Assembly: GCA_015680685.1 (NCBI GenBank)
Contig: MNCI01014441.1
Span: 325,834-389,833 of the forward strand
Length of the DNA: 64,000 bases
Source of the DNA: Gnetum montanum
Lineage: Eukaryota; Streptophyta; Gnetopsida; Gnetales; Gnetaceae
Direction: 5' to 3'
Of the stretch, positions 25,073-34,874 are shown piece by piece (within the stretch, counting starts at the first letter, position 1; every line of letters starts with the position of its first letter). The notes beneath the pieces were generated by a model that ran no database searches, had not been told where the DNA came from, and saw nothing but the letters and a program-made list of their open reading frames with translations. The position numbers were made by a program, and so were the translations under genes.

Positions 25073-28000
25073 CTAAACATCCGGGATGGGAGGGTCATCC
25101 CCTTTAGATCCACCAGCATCATGGGCCCCTATTCCACTGGGGCTAGCTTCTTGAACATCATCGTCGCCTTGATCCTGAAAACGCAAAAGAGACAATCAAC
25201 ACAAGAACAAAGGAGAAAATGCTTAACGAACGAATTTCATGGCAATAAAATGCTTACCAAAGGGGATCCCCCTAAACCAAATTCCAGCTGGCAGAGGATT
25301 TCCTCCTCTGAGACGCTCGCCCAATCAGTCCCATCAAGGCCTAGATCAACATCTGCCAAGGCCTTCCCCTTATCAACCGCTGACCATGTAGGATGCTTTA
25401 AAGGGAATTCACCCACAGAAACCTCCCTAGAAGCGGTTGTAATTACCCTTGTAGGCGATTCCATCTCAACAGTTGTATTCTGAGCAAAGGTATCAAATGC
25501 AGAGCGTAGACCCAGACCCTCCACAAATATTTCAAATTGACGCTTTTCAATGGATACTTTCTTCAACGATTTCTTATAATGGTGCTTGTGGTTCTTCTCA
25601 CCCTGACCCCACTTGCGCACCTTGGAAGCAAAAGCCTTCCAATCCTGGCACTTGAGGTTCAGTAGATCTACCTGGGCCTTACGCTCTACTAGTTTCTGGG
25701 TCAGTGACGCATGGCGATTGAGCAGGTTCCAGTATCTAGTATAAGTGACCTCGGAAGTTCGCCAAGAATGATCACCACTTAGTCTAGCCAAGGCAAACTC
25801 ATACCGAGCCTTGAGATCATCACGCTCAACTGATAACTCGGAAACTTCTTTCTCCTTTGCTTGAACTTGCAACCATAACTATTCGATGGAACGCCTACAA
25901 GTTCAAAGCGATTTGGCGTTATGTACAAGACCTTCTACCACTTCGTCATAGACCGGCCTTGGTATCTGCTCAACTTCTGGAGGTAGTGTGGGCAAAATTT
26001 CAATACTAACAGTCTCAGATGGATCCCACCTCGGCTTAGCTCCTACGCACACAAAAAGAATAGGCATTAAACATTAGACGACAAAAAAGGGATGTGAAAT
26101 TCGAAAGCTGCAAAAGGCTCGAGACATTTGTACCTATCTCAGGGTGGGCTTCCTGAATACGTTCAACCACCTCCTCAGCGATACCAGCCACAAAATCCAT
26201 TTTACTTGGCATCTCGGTCCAAGTAAATGGTCCACGAGTACGAGACGGACTAACCTCCGCGGTCCTTTCAGGGGGAGCCATTTTCATGGGCACGTCCAGC
26301 TACATCGTTCTGCTTTCACTACCTTCGTCTAGAAGGGATGAAAACATAAAAGTAAAACACCATAGAAACAATGACTCACAAAGCAACACAATAAAATAAA
26401 AGGAAATATACCGTGTTCTCTGTCCCCTTCTGGGTTTGGAGGGTCGCCAAGGTCCAACCTTCCCTTGAGAAAGCTACTGAACATCTCATCGACACCACCC
26501 TGGTCATCGACTAGTTCAGTCTCCATGGTGTCTTCCGCTAGCTCCTCCGTTCCTTCCGCCTGATCCTTGCTGACCTCTTCCTCCTCCTCAATTATTAAGT
26601 CAGTTGTAGCTTCCTCCTCCTCAATAATGGTCTCTAACTCCTATCTCCTCACTTCTCAAGTCAAGTTTGAAGGCATTAGTTGCACATAAGTGGTCAAAAT
26701 GAAAATTATGAATAAGATGAAAACGACAAAACAATAAGTGCGCCAAGTTTACTTACCTTGGATAGGCATCTTGAACCGTATGTACTTCACCTTGGGCTCT
26801 GCCACATTTAAGGCAACCTTTGTCGAGCATTCACACTTCGGGAGCTTCAACTTAGCCTTACCAATGGTCTCCTTGATGACCCATTCAGCCCTCTTTGTAG
26901 TATAGGGCACATCATCTGGTTCCAACCCCACATTGTCACGTGTGTGGATTGAGGTACCAGATGACCCTCCTGTCGTGATGGACACGGATTCATCAATCCC
27001 CTCAAGAGCATCTTGGGACTCAGCTGTCTCAAACAAATGATTGATCCATGGGCAAGATAGTTGAGTTCAATCTTGTAGGACATATTTATTGTCCACGCGA
27101 ACCACTAGAAACTCGGCCAAGTGGCGAAGATAGCCAGCAAAGAATGCAAATGTAAAATGGGACTGTGCTTCAACATTTGAGTGCAATCGCACTATCTCCT
27201 TATGAAGGCTTGACAACAAAAATTGAGCCCAATTATAATGCATCCTAGTTTCTAAGATGGTTCGCATGATGCGCACAGCTTCAACACCAAGACTCCTCAC
27301 CTAGGAAAAGGATTTAGGGAACACCCGTACCCTAAACAAGGGATATAATTCATTAACTTCCTCAACCTTTGACTTCCCCTACATAGGAAATCCCTTGGAG
27401 CCCTTGACAATACCCAACTAGTCCTCTAGTTCACGTACCATATGAAGCTCTTTCTAAGCCCTATCCAAAACTACATTTACGCCATCCACTGGTACACCAA
27501 ACAGGTCCGAAAAGAATTTGGAAGATATATGGAAGACTATCTTGACACCCTTAATACGGGTGCTATAGTAGGAGACTGACTTGTTGAATGAATCAACAAT
27601 CCTGATCATTTCAACTATCGACACATCAGGGCTCGGGGTTGTAAAGAGCTCCATAAGGCTGGCATCATCTAAACAATGGACAATGGATGGTGGGGCATGG
27701 GTGCGCAACCATTTCTGTGCCTTGCTGATCTCCTCGAACTTCATCAACAGGGTACTCTCAGTTCGTCCTGTCATGACAGGGTCTCCGCCGGGAGGGACAT
27801 CAATTGTAGATACAATTTGAAACCATCACATCAGTATGACCACCAGTAGTCCGACAAACACACTAAGGCATCTAGAAAATATTGTCACTTACCTTCAGTT
27901 GTGGACTTAGAGATGCTAGAAGTCAGGTCAGCATCACGAGGAAAGACTAGTCCATTATGCGACCAATCTCCATGTAGCCACCCATGAGCCGTCCATTGTG

Positions 28001-29598
28001 CGAATGCTCTAGAAAATCGTTTGTGGAAATGGACAATATCACTCTTGGTTTGAGCTAATACAGCTCCACGAAGGGTGGGACCCGCCATAAAGGTCTCTAG
28101 AGCAGTATGAGCCAGGGCAAGTCCATCATCGTTGACGCATGTCCCATCTTGGTTAACTTGGGGCCTGCAAAAGAACGGTCATCAAAACAGAAGCAAACGC
28201 CAAACGATAAAAACCAAAACGACAAGCTAAACAATCTTACCTCTATACCTGGTACACTGTGCCAGGAGGGTTCTAGAATAGCATGTGCACACGCGCAGCC
28301 AGAAACAAGGTGTTGTTGAGATACTCACGCCCTCAGGGCAATAGGTCCCACACGCGCGCTAACAAGTGAGTAGATCCGGGCCCACCAAAGGGACCATCCT
28401 CGATCACAAGCAGCCCCTCGTCAATGTCCTCCATGAAAATCGTGATGTCCTCCAAAGCCCCCAGCAACATAGCCTCAAGCACACTCTGTGCCACTTGTTC
28501 GCTCAGATGTGACTAGACCACCACCTTAAATCTGTCGAGGATGAAGACGAGGAATTCACACGCCCCTTCCTTGAACCATACCCCATTGTTGTCAATGGTC
28601 AGATCAGGGGTAGGTTCATCGGTCTTAAGGGGGCAAAACCATGCCAGTACTCCAACTAGCTCAACTACTAGGAGGAAAGGCTCAGTGTCCCTGCAAGTAA
28701 CCAAAGCGCCACGATGAATCAACCATACATGAAAATGAGATGAAAAACAAAATTCCACATTGTAGGCCAATACTTAAAAAAATTACAAGCTGTTTTCAAT
28801 CGGCGTATATGCTGTTTAAAAAACTGTTCATGCTCAGCATATACACTATAAAAACCATCAGCGTATATGCTGTGAAAACCGTTTACGCTCAACGTATATG
28901 CTGTAAAAAACTACCAGCGTATACACTATAAAAACAGGTCTACGCTATACGCCGCTTGAAAAGAACAAACTGTTTACGCTCAGCGTATACGCTGTGAAAA
29001 TCATCAGCGTATACACCGTGAAAATCATCAGCGTATATGCCATGGAAACCATCAGCATATAAGCTATGAAAACTATCTACGCTATACGCCATGGAAATAG
29101 TTTATGCTATGTACTAATAAAATCATTTACGTTATGTACTGACAAAATATTTTACGCTATATACAGTTAAAACTATCTACGTTGTACGCTATAGAGACCC
29201 TCTACGCTACGGATCTATGCTAAGCGTATAGACCCTGTACACTGTACAGATCCTCTACGCTGTGGATCTATGCTAAGCGTACAGACCCTGTACGCTGCAT
29301 AGACCCTCTATGCTACAGACCTACACTCAGCGTACAGGCCCTCTATGCTAACTTTCTATGCTACCGAAACCCTCTATGCTACCGAAACTATCTACACTAC
29401 GAAAATTGTCTACGCCCGACGACAGGTACAGATAAAAATAATTAACAGAGGTAGGATTAGAGCCTACCTGTGTGACGATCTAGGCCATGATGGAACCCTT
29501 GGCCTAAGTAGACACTGCAACATGGCCTCTCTTTCCTCCGTGAAAGTCAGGTCAGGCACCTTCCTCCCCTGGCCTTCTACCTCCTTGCCCTTGCCCAT
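25073..29598 (-). pseudogene. Antisense gene of element B, eight exons, few lesions
   Basis: Exon model on the minus strand: 1, 29598-29468 (ATG, MGKGKEVEGQGRK, ends before GTAGGC); 2, 28690-28241 (FLLVVELVGVL); 3, 28164-27893 (GLALAHTALETF, before GTAAGT); 4, about 27830-26757 (DLFGVPVDGVNVV, MHYNWAQFLLSSL, before GTAAGT); 5, about 26655-26412, acidic; 6, about 26326-26134; 7, 26042-25258 (TYTRYWNLL, CQDWKAFASKVRKWGQ, coiled-coil-like); 8, 25174-25073. Exon 1 ends in phase 2 and exon 2 restores the frame, as in C. Only a handful of stops remain, for example the one in exon 2 near 28515 (W to stop). Exon 4 vaguely recalls the plant mobile / putative plant transposon protein type; I do not claim it. 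Function unknown. Confidence 0.8.
28790..29430 (-). repeat. AGCGTATACGCT palindrome field in intron 1 of the antisense gene
   Basis: Intron 1 (28691-29467) is filled with variants of CAGCGTATACGCTG, one perfect 14-base palindrome being 28981-28994. They are separated by GTGAAAATCAT-like spacers, then by GACCCTCTACGCTAC-like units. The same word fills the LTRs and leader of this element. Confidence 0.85.
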
Positions 29599-29873
29599 TC
29601 TGGCGTCCTTTACGCTGCAACTGATAGGGTCTACGCTGAGGTCTGAGTCTGCACGACGAGCTGAATCCTCTACGTTGAGTTGGAGCCTATACGCTCACAC
29701 TGAAGTTTGAAGCCTCTACGCTTCTACGTTTACGCTGGGGTTTGAGGTCTATGCTTACGTTGAGGTTTACGCTTATGCTTACGCTGAGGCTTATGCTTAC
29801 GCTTACGCTGAGGTTTACGCTCATGCTCCAGATCACTTCAAGTTCAGTGCCTCTGACAACTGACAACCTCACA

Positions 29874-29883
29874 CTATATATAG
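29874..29883 (-). promoter_or_regulatory. Candidate TATA box of the element B antisense gene
   Basis: CTATATATAG about 275 bases upstream of the exon 1 ATG at 29598. Between them lie further TTACGCTGAGG-type repeats. Element C has TATAAATA at the matching place, which supports a promoter here. Confidence 0.6.
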
Positions 29884-30095
29884 CACTGCACCAACCCCGC
29901 CGCCTTTGATTTTTTTTAATGTTTTTAATAGTTTATCAATTTTATTTAAAAATCGTTAAAAATACAAAGCACAAAAAAAATATATAAAACAAAATGAACA
30001 CTACCACATGCTAACTCCCTCGTAAACCAACTCCAGATGCCCACGCTGAACATTTTGGCACAAACTCTCCTATGCAAATTATACAGTGAACATAC

Positions 30096-30376
30096 AGCCC
30101 GGTAAGGCCTTAAACTACCACAAAATACCCCATCCGGCTCTGTAAGGTCTTAAACTACCACCTATAGCCCACACGCGGCCTAGTAAGGCCTTAAACTACC
30201 ACACGCGGCCCGATAAGGCCTGAAACTATTACATCCAGCCTGGTAAGGCCTTAAACTGCCACATCCGGCCTGGTAAGGCCTTAAACTACCACACATGGCC
30301 CGGTAAGGCCTTAAACTACCACACACGGCCCGGTAAGGCCTTAAACTGCCATGCATCCTGGTGTGACAATAAACCA
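30096..30376 (+). repeat. Hairpin array 2 of element B (before RT)
   Basis: About eight units of some 35 bases: GGCC, six-base loop TGGTAA, CGGTAA or TAGTAA, GGCC, TTAAACTACC, then a spacer with CACAC. It lies between the antisense promoter and the RT splice acceptor at 30460. Confidence 0.88.
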
Positions 30377-30548
30377 CCATTGTGCATGTACACATGATTT
30401 ATGTTGCCATGGAACATGAAACAACACCTATTAGCTCATTCTACCCTCTATTTATTGGCAGGAGCCAGCCCGATGGATTGTCAGCATTTATCCACACCCT
30501 TGATCATCGATGGACCATATGGAAAAATCATAAGAGAAGTCGACATAA

Positions 30549-31172
30549 NNNNNNNNNNNNNNNNNNNNNNNNNNNNNNNNNNNNNNNNNNNNNNNNNNNN
30601 NNNNNNNNNNNNNNNNNNNNNNNNNNNNNNNNNNNNNNNNNNNNNNNNNNNNNNNNNNNNNNNNNNNNNNNNNNNNNNNNNNNNNNNNNNNNNNNNNNNN
30701 NNNNNNNNNNNNNNNNNNNNNNNNNNNNNNNNNNNNNNNNNNNNNNNNNNNNNNNNNNNNNNNNNNNNNNNNNNNNNNNNNNNNNNNNNNNNNNNNNNNN
30801 NNNNNNNNNNNNNNNNNNNNNNNNNNNNNNNNNNNNNNNNNNNNNNNNNNNNNNNNNNNNNNNNNNNNNNNNNNNNNNNNNNNNNNNNNNNNNNNNNNNN
30901 NNNNNNNNNNNNNNNNNNNNNNNNNNNNNNNNNNNNNNNNNNNNNNNNNNNNNNNNNNNNNNNNNNNNNNNNNNNNNNNNNNNNNNNNNNNNNNNNNNNN
31001 NNNNNNNNNNNNNNNNNNNNNNNNNNNNNNNNNNNNNNNNNNNNNNNNNNNNNNNNNNNNNNNNNNNNNNNNNNNNNNNNNNNNNNNNNNNNNNNNNNNN
31101 NNNNNNNNNNNNNNNNNNNNNNNNNNNNNNNNNNNNNNNNNNNNNNNNNNNNNNNNNNNNNNNNNNNNNNNN
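30549..31172. other. Assembly gap of 624 Ns over RT
   Basis: Flanking sequence fits the start of the RT exon on the left and RNase H on the right. In element C the same interval is about 1.2 kb, so the gap length is probably wrong. Confidence 0.95.
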
Positions 31173-31534
31173 TTTTACATCTACCTTGCCACTTCGGACT
31201 CATCAATCACGTCCATACTTTGCCAGAAACAAGATGATGGAACTGAAGGCCCTGTCTACTACTTAAGCCATGCATTAGTAGCCCATGAGAAGAAGTATAA
31301 CGAGGTGGAGAGGTCATTTTTAGCCCTGGTCTTTTCCTTAAAGAAATGGCGACATTACCTCTTCCATAACCAAGTTAACATAATTTGCAAGGATAACGTG
31401 CTCAGGGCCATCACAGGAAACATTTACAAGTCAAGTAGAATAGCCTATTGGAAAGCTATGATAGCTGAGTTTGATCTATACTACATAGCACAATCATCAG
31501 TTAAGGGTCAGGCCATAGCAAATCAAATGACTGT

Positions 31535-31627
31535 GTCACCAACGCACGACCAAGTAACGATAGAGCCAGAATTCCCCGATNGTCACCAACGCACGACCAA
31601 GTAACGATAGAGCCAGAATTCCCCGAT
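31535..31627. other. Assembly joint: 46-base duplication around N at 31581
   Basis: 31535-31580 equals 31582-31627. Removing one copy and the N restores the reading frame across the end of RNase H. Confidence 0.9.
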
Positions 31628-31776
31628 GAAAATGTGAGTGCAATAGACATAATACCCAATGGCTACAATACCATTTTGAACTTTGATGGAGCATCCACCT
31701 CTCGAGGGGGAAGTGCTGCTGCCGTCATCACCTATCCCTCTGGGGAGATCTGACCCTTTGCTTATCGTTTCGACTT

Positions 31777-31897
31777 CCACTGCACCAACAACATAGCAGA
31801 GTACGAAGGTCTCCTTAGAGGTCTCATGGCAGCACTNCCACTGCACCAACAACGTACCAGAGTACGAAGGTCTCCTTAGAGGTCTCATGGCAGCACT
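31777..31897. other. Assembly joint: 60-base duplication around N at 31837
   Basis: 31777-31836 repeats at 31838-31897 with about two changes. It falls inside the second RNase H, whose TNNIAEYEG region would otherwise appear twice. Confidence 0.9.
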
Positions 31898-33488
31898 AGC
31901 TTCAGACATCACACAACTTGTGGTCAGGGGAGACTCACAACTGGTTTTGAACCAAGTCACAGACATTTACACATGCAAAGTGCAACATTTACAACCATAC
32001 TGTGACTTAGCCAAACACTTAATGAAGCGATTCGAAAACATCGACGTGCAACATGTCTCCAGAAACGATAATACCATCACAGACGCACTGGCCACCCTAG
32101 CGCTAAACATATCGCCTGGCATGTTCCATACACTGTCAAGCTCCATAATCAGTTGTGCTAAACCCATAACCGACACTCTCGATACGTTGCCAATTGCATC
32201 CATTAGTACAACACAGGCGATAGAATGGTATGACGACATAAAAGAGAACCTTCTACATGGTGAAACACCGCGACATCTAACGAATGCACAAAAAGATGCG
32301 GTACAAAAGTGTTCTTAGCAATATGCACTAGTAGGGGACACATTGTGCTATCGATCCTACGAAGGCATACTACTAACATGCGTTAGTAGCACTAATGCCC
32401 AAACCATCGTTGAGCATGTACATGACGGACTATGCGGAGGACATATAGCACCAAAAGCAATGGCAATGAAAATAAGACGCTTAGGCTATTATTGGCCACA
32501 TATGGAGTATGACTGTCTCTCCAAGGCTAAAACATGTAATACCTGTCAAAGACATAGTAATCTGATCCATGTCCCACCAAATGAGTTGCATACAGTGCAA
32601 ATCACATGGTCCTTTCAAAGGTGGGGGTTGGACCTTATCGGACCAATAACACCCTCATCTTCTGTAGGGCATAGTTTCATCATAACCACGACAGAGTATT
32701 TCATGAAGTGGATAGAAGCTGTTTCCCTTCGAAAAACCACATCTAAACATGTATGCAACTTCATTCTTGCAAACATTGTGACTCGTTTTGGCATCCCCAT
32801 GACCATCATCACTGATAATGGGCCACAATTCAGCAGTGCTGAAACCAAAACTTTCTGTGAAAGTCTAGGGATCAAAAACTCATTTTCATCCTCTTACTAC
32901 CCTCAAAGCAATGGGCAAGCAAAGGCCAAAAATAAAACCATCATTACAATACTTAAAAAGATGCTTACCCAAAGCAAGAAAAGATGGCATGAGCAACTGG
33001 TATACACACTATGGGCATATCGTACTACGCATTAGAATTCAATAGGTAAAACAACATATAGTCTCTTGTTTATGGTTCAGAAGCTGTTTTACCCTTGGAA
33101 TTATAGGTACTGTCTTTAAGGATCACACTTTCCAGACTCCTCGATGAAGGGAAAAATAATGACCTACGCATCATTGACTTGGACTCGGTGGAGGAGGAAT
33201 GCATACGTGCACTCAATCAAATTGAATGGTACCGAAAACGACAACGACAGTGCCATCGGCACGACATTCATAAGCACCCTATCAAAGAAGGTGACCTTGT
33301 ACTTAAGGCTGTTCGGGAACACCTGGACAAATTCTCAGCCAACTGGGAAGGGCCCTACTTGGTCACCAAAGCATATGACAATGGAGCATTCAAGTTGGCT
33401 GATATGGAAGGGAATGAGCTTGCAAATCTGACCAATCACTCGTTCTTGAAACTGTTCCACAATTGAGTATAGGCTCAGGTACGTGCTC

Positions 33489-33819
33489 ATCCCAGAATCA
33501 CGACGGTAAACTGATACCATAGAACAGTCCTGGAATCATGACTTAAAACTGATACCACAGCTCGTCCTGGCATCATGATAATAAACTGATACCACACAGT
33601 GTACACAAAGACAATAAACTAACACCTATCCAGCACGACAGTAAACTGCCATAGTTGCATTCACCAGAGTCCGCTAAGACTATAAACTGGTTTGCCTCTT
33701 CACAGTCCGCTAAGACTAGAAACTGGCGATGTACCATCCGCCACGACACTAAACGGGAAATGTCCGATGGGTCATGACATAAAACTAACCCATGATAGTC
33801 TACTAAGACTATAAACTGG
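33489..33819 (+). repeat. Hairpin array 3 of element B (after integrase)
   Basis: About eleven degenerate units. The clearest have stems AGTC and GACT around CGCTAA followed by ATAAACTGG; others end GTAAACTG or TTAAAACTG. Stem letters differ from arrays 1 and 2 of the same element. Confidence 0.8.
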
Positions 33820-34793
33820 TAATTTCATCTTTGGTTCCTCAATCTGTGGCTATATCCCAACTTCATCAGAATCGCTACATCGCTCACCATCGGCCAATCC
33901 TAACAACATCGCTGCCATTCATATACAGTGCCTAAAATCTCATCTGGTGCCTTTGTTCCATCAGTAGCTATTTAAATCTAAGCTTTCTTACTCACTCATG
34001 GTTTCTTATCTTCTTGGAGTTGTGTTTGCAGGATGACACTCAGAGGTGTTCGTACAAGAATGCACTTCGTCATAAGCAACAAGGTGAGACGTTGTTCACA
34101 GCGCATGTGACAAGACTAAATCAAACCATTCACTAATACATCTCCCGTTTCATATCCCACCTATCCCTAAACATCTTATACTTGGTTACATCCTGAACAC
34201 ATCCGGTACAGCCCGAAATATCGAACACACCGTTGCATACTACGCCACTCTTAAGCAGCTGTAACCCACAAAATGGCATTTGAGCATGAGCATAAGAACA
34301 CACAAAAAAAACATTGTCCCTTCCCACATAAAACATAAGACAGTATGGTAGTTGCCTCGAAAGCAAATGCTTATGTCTAAAAACAATCAAGAAACATCCC
34401 GTTGCATGGCTTTGGCTCTCCGCTAACAGGCTCCCCCTAAACACTAAACAAGGGCCCTGTTCCTCCAAAGAATGCAACACATACTGCATGGCTTTAGTTT
34501 TGCTAACAAGTCCTCTTGGACACTAACCAAGAGTCTTGTTCCGCCGAAGGATGCACATCTCATGTCTTGATTCCGAGTCCGCTAAACAATGGCTATTGAC
34601 AAGGATTAGCATGATCCATATACAAACCAAAGCATCCTCTTCACCATGCATAACCTTGACTCCTCCTAAATCCCCACAGTTTTCCTTTCCCTATCAATTA
34701 CAAATTCCATTTCCCACAATCCCATATACTACTGAACATGGTGCGATGATGTCTAGTTAGGTGGCAAAGCACAAAGTCTCTATCGAGTTGCTT
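33820..34793 (+). other. 3' untranslated region of element B
   Basis: No conserved protein. It contains a short exon-like block at 34032-34083, preceded by TTGTGTTTGCAG and followed by GTGAGA. A similar block in C lies at 52096-52139 on the minus strand, behind GTTGTGTTTGTAG. An ORF at 34133-34489 (minus) has no counterpart in C that I can see. Confidence 0.5.
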
Positions 34794-34874
34794 GTGGTGT
34801 TTTGCACTTCTTTGTCGACACTTCTCAGGTCCATTCCTCCAAGCGTCAACAAAGAGGGGTCAATGAAACACCAC
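34794..34874 (+). other. Polypurine tract of element B inside a predicted stem-loop
   Basis: AAAGAGGGGTCAA (34851-34863) ends at the 3' LTR. GTGGTGTTT at 34794-34802 pairs with AAACACCAC at the LTR start, and TCTTTGTCGAC pairs with GTCAACAAAGA. Where A has an A-T terminal pair, B has G-C, so the pairing is kept. Confidence 0.75.

Larger units (their letters stand above)
30462..33463 (+). pseudogene. pol of element B: RT remnant, RNase H, archaeal-type RNase H, integrase
   Basis: A TTGGCAG acceptor-like site at 30455-30461 opens a frame (CQHLSTPLIIDGPYG) that aligns with element C just upstream of its RT. RT itself is in the N gap. From 31173 comes gypsy RNase H (FYIYLATSDSS, YNEVERSFLALVFSLKKW). 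At 31660-32110 a second, archaeal-type RNase H follows (NFDGAST, CTNNIAEYEGLLRGL, GDSQLVLNQV, DALATLAL). Integrase runs from 32300: zinc motif HDGLCGGH and CNTCQ, core with WGLDLIGP, ITDNGPQF and NGQAKAKNK, and a C-terminal GDLVLKAV and WEGPYLVTKAYDNG part ending at 33463. The third catalytic acid reads K instead of E. Stops near 31753, 32316 and 33033 and a shift after 33035 break it. Dual RNase H is the mark of the Tat lineage. Confidence 0.88.

Noticed and set aside
26757-27830. Firm naming of antisense exon 4 as a plant mobile domain or putative plant transposon protein
   Set aside because: Only a general pattern agrees. Key signature words of those families are not visible, so the function is left open.
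30096-30376. Regularly spaced repeats resembling a CRISPR array
   Set aside because: Units vary in stem letters, spacers are short and related to each other, there are no cas genes, and the context is a plant retrotransposon.
30382-31266. Long ORFs (30382-31266, 30401-31237 and reverse) across the gap
   Set aside because: Almost all their length is N. Only the short start after the acceptor at 30462 and the RNase H from 31173 are meaningful.
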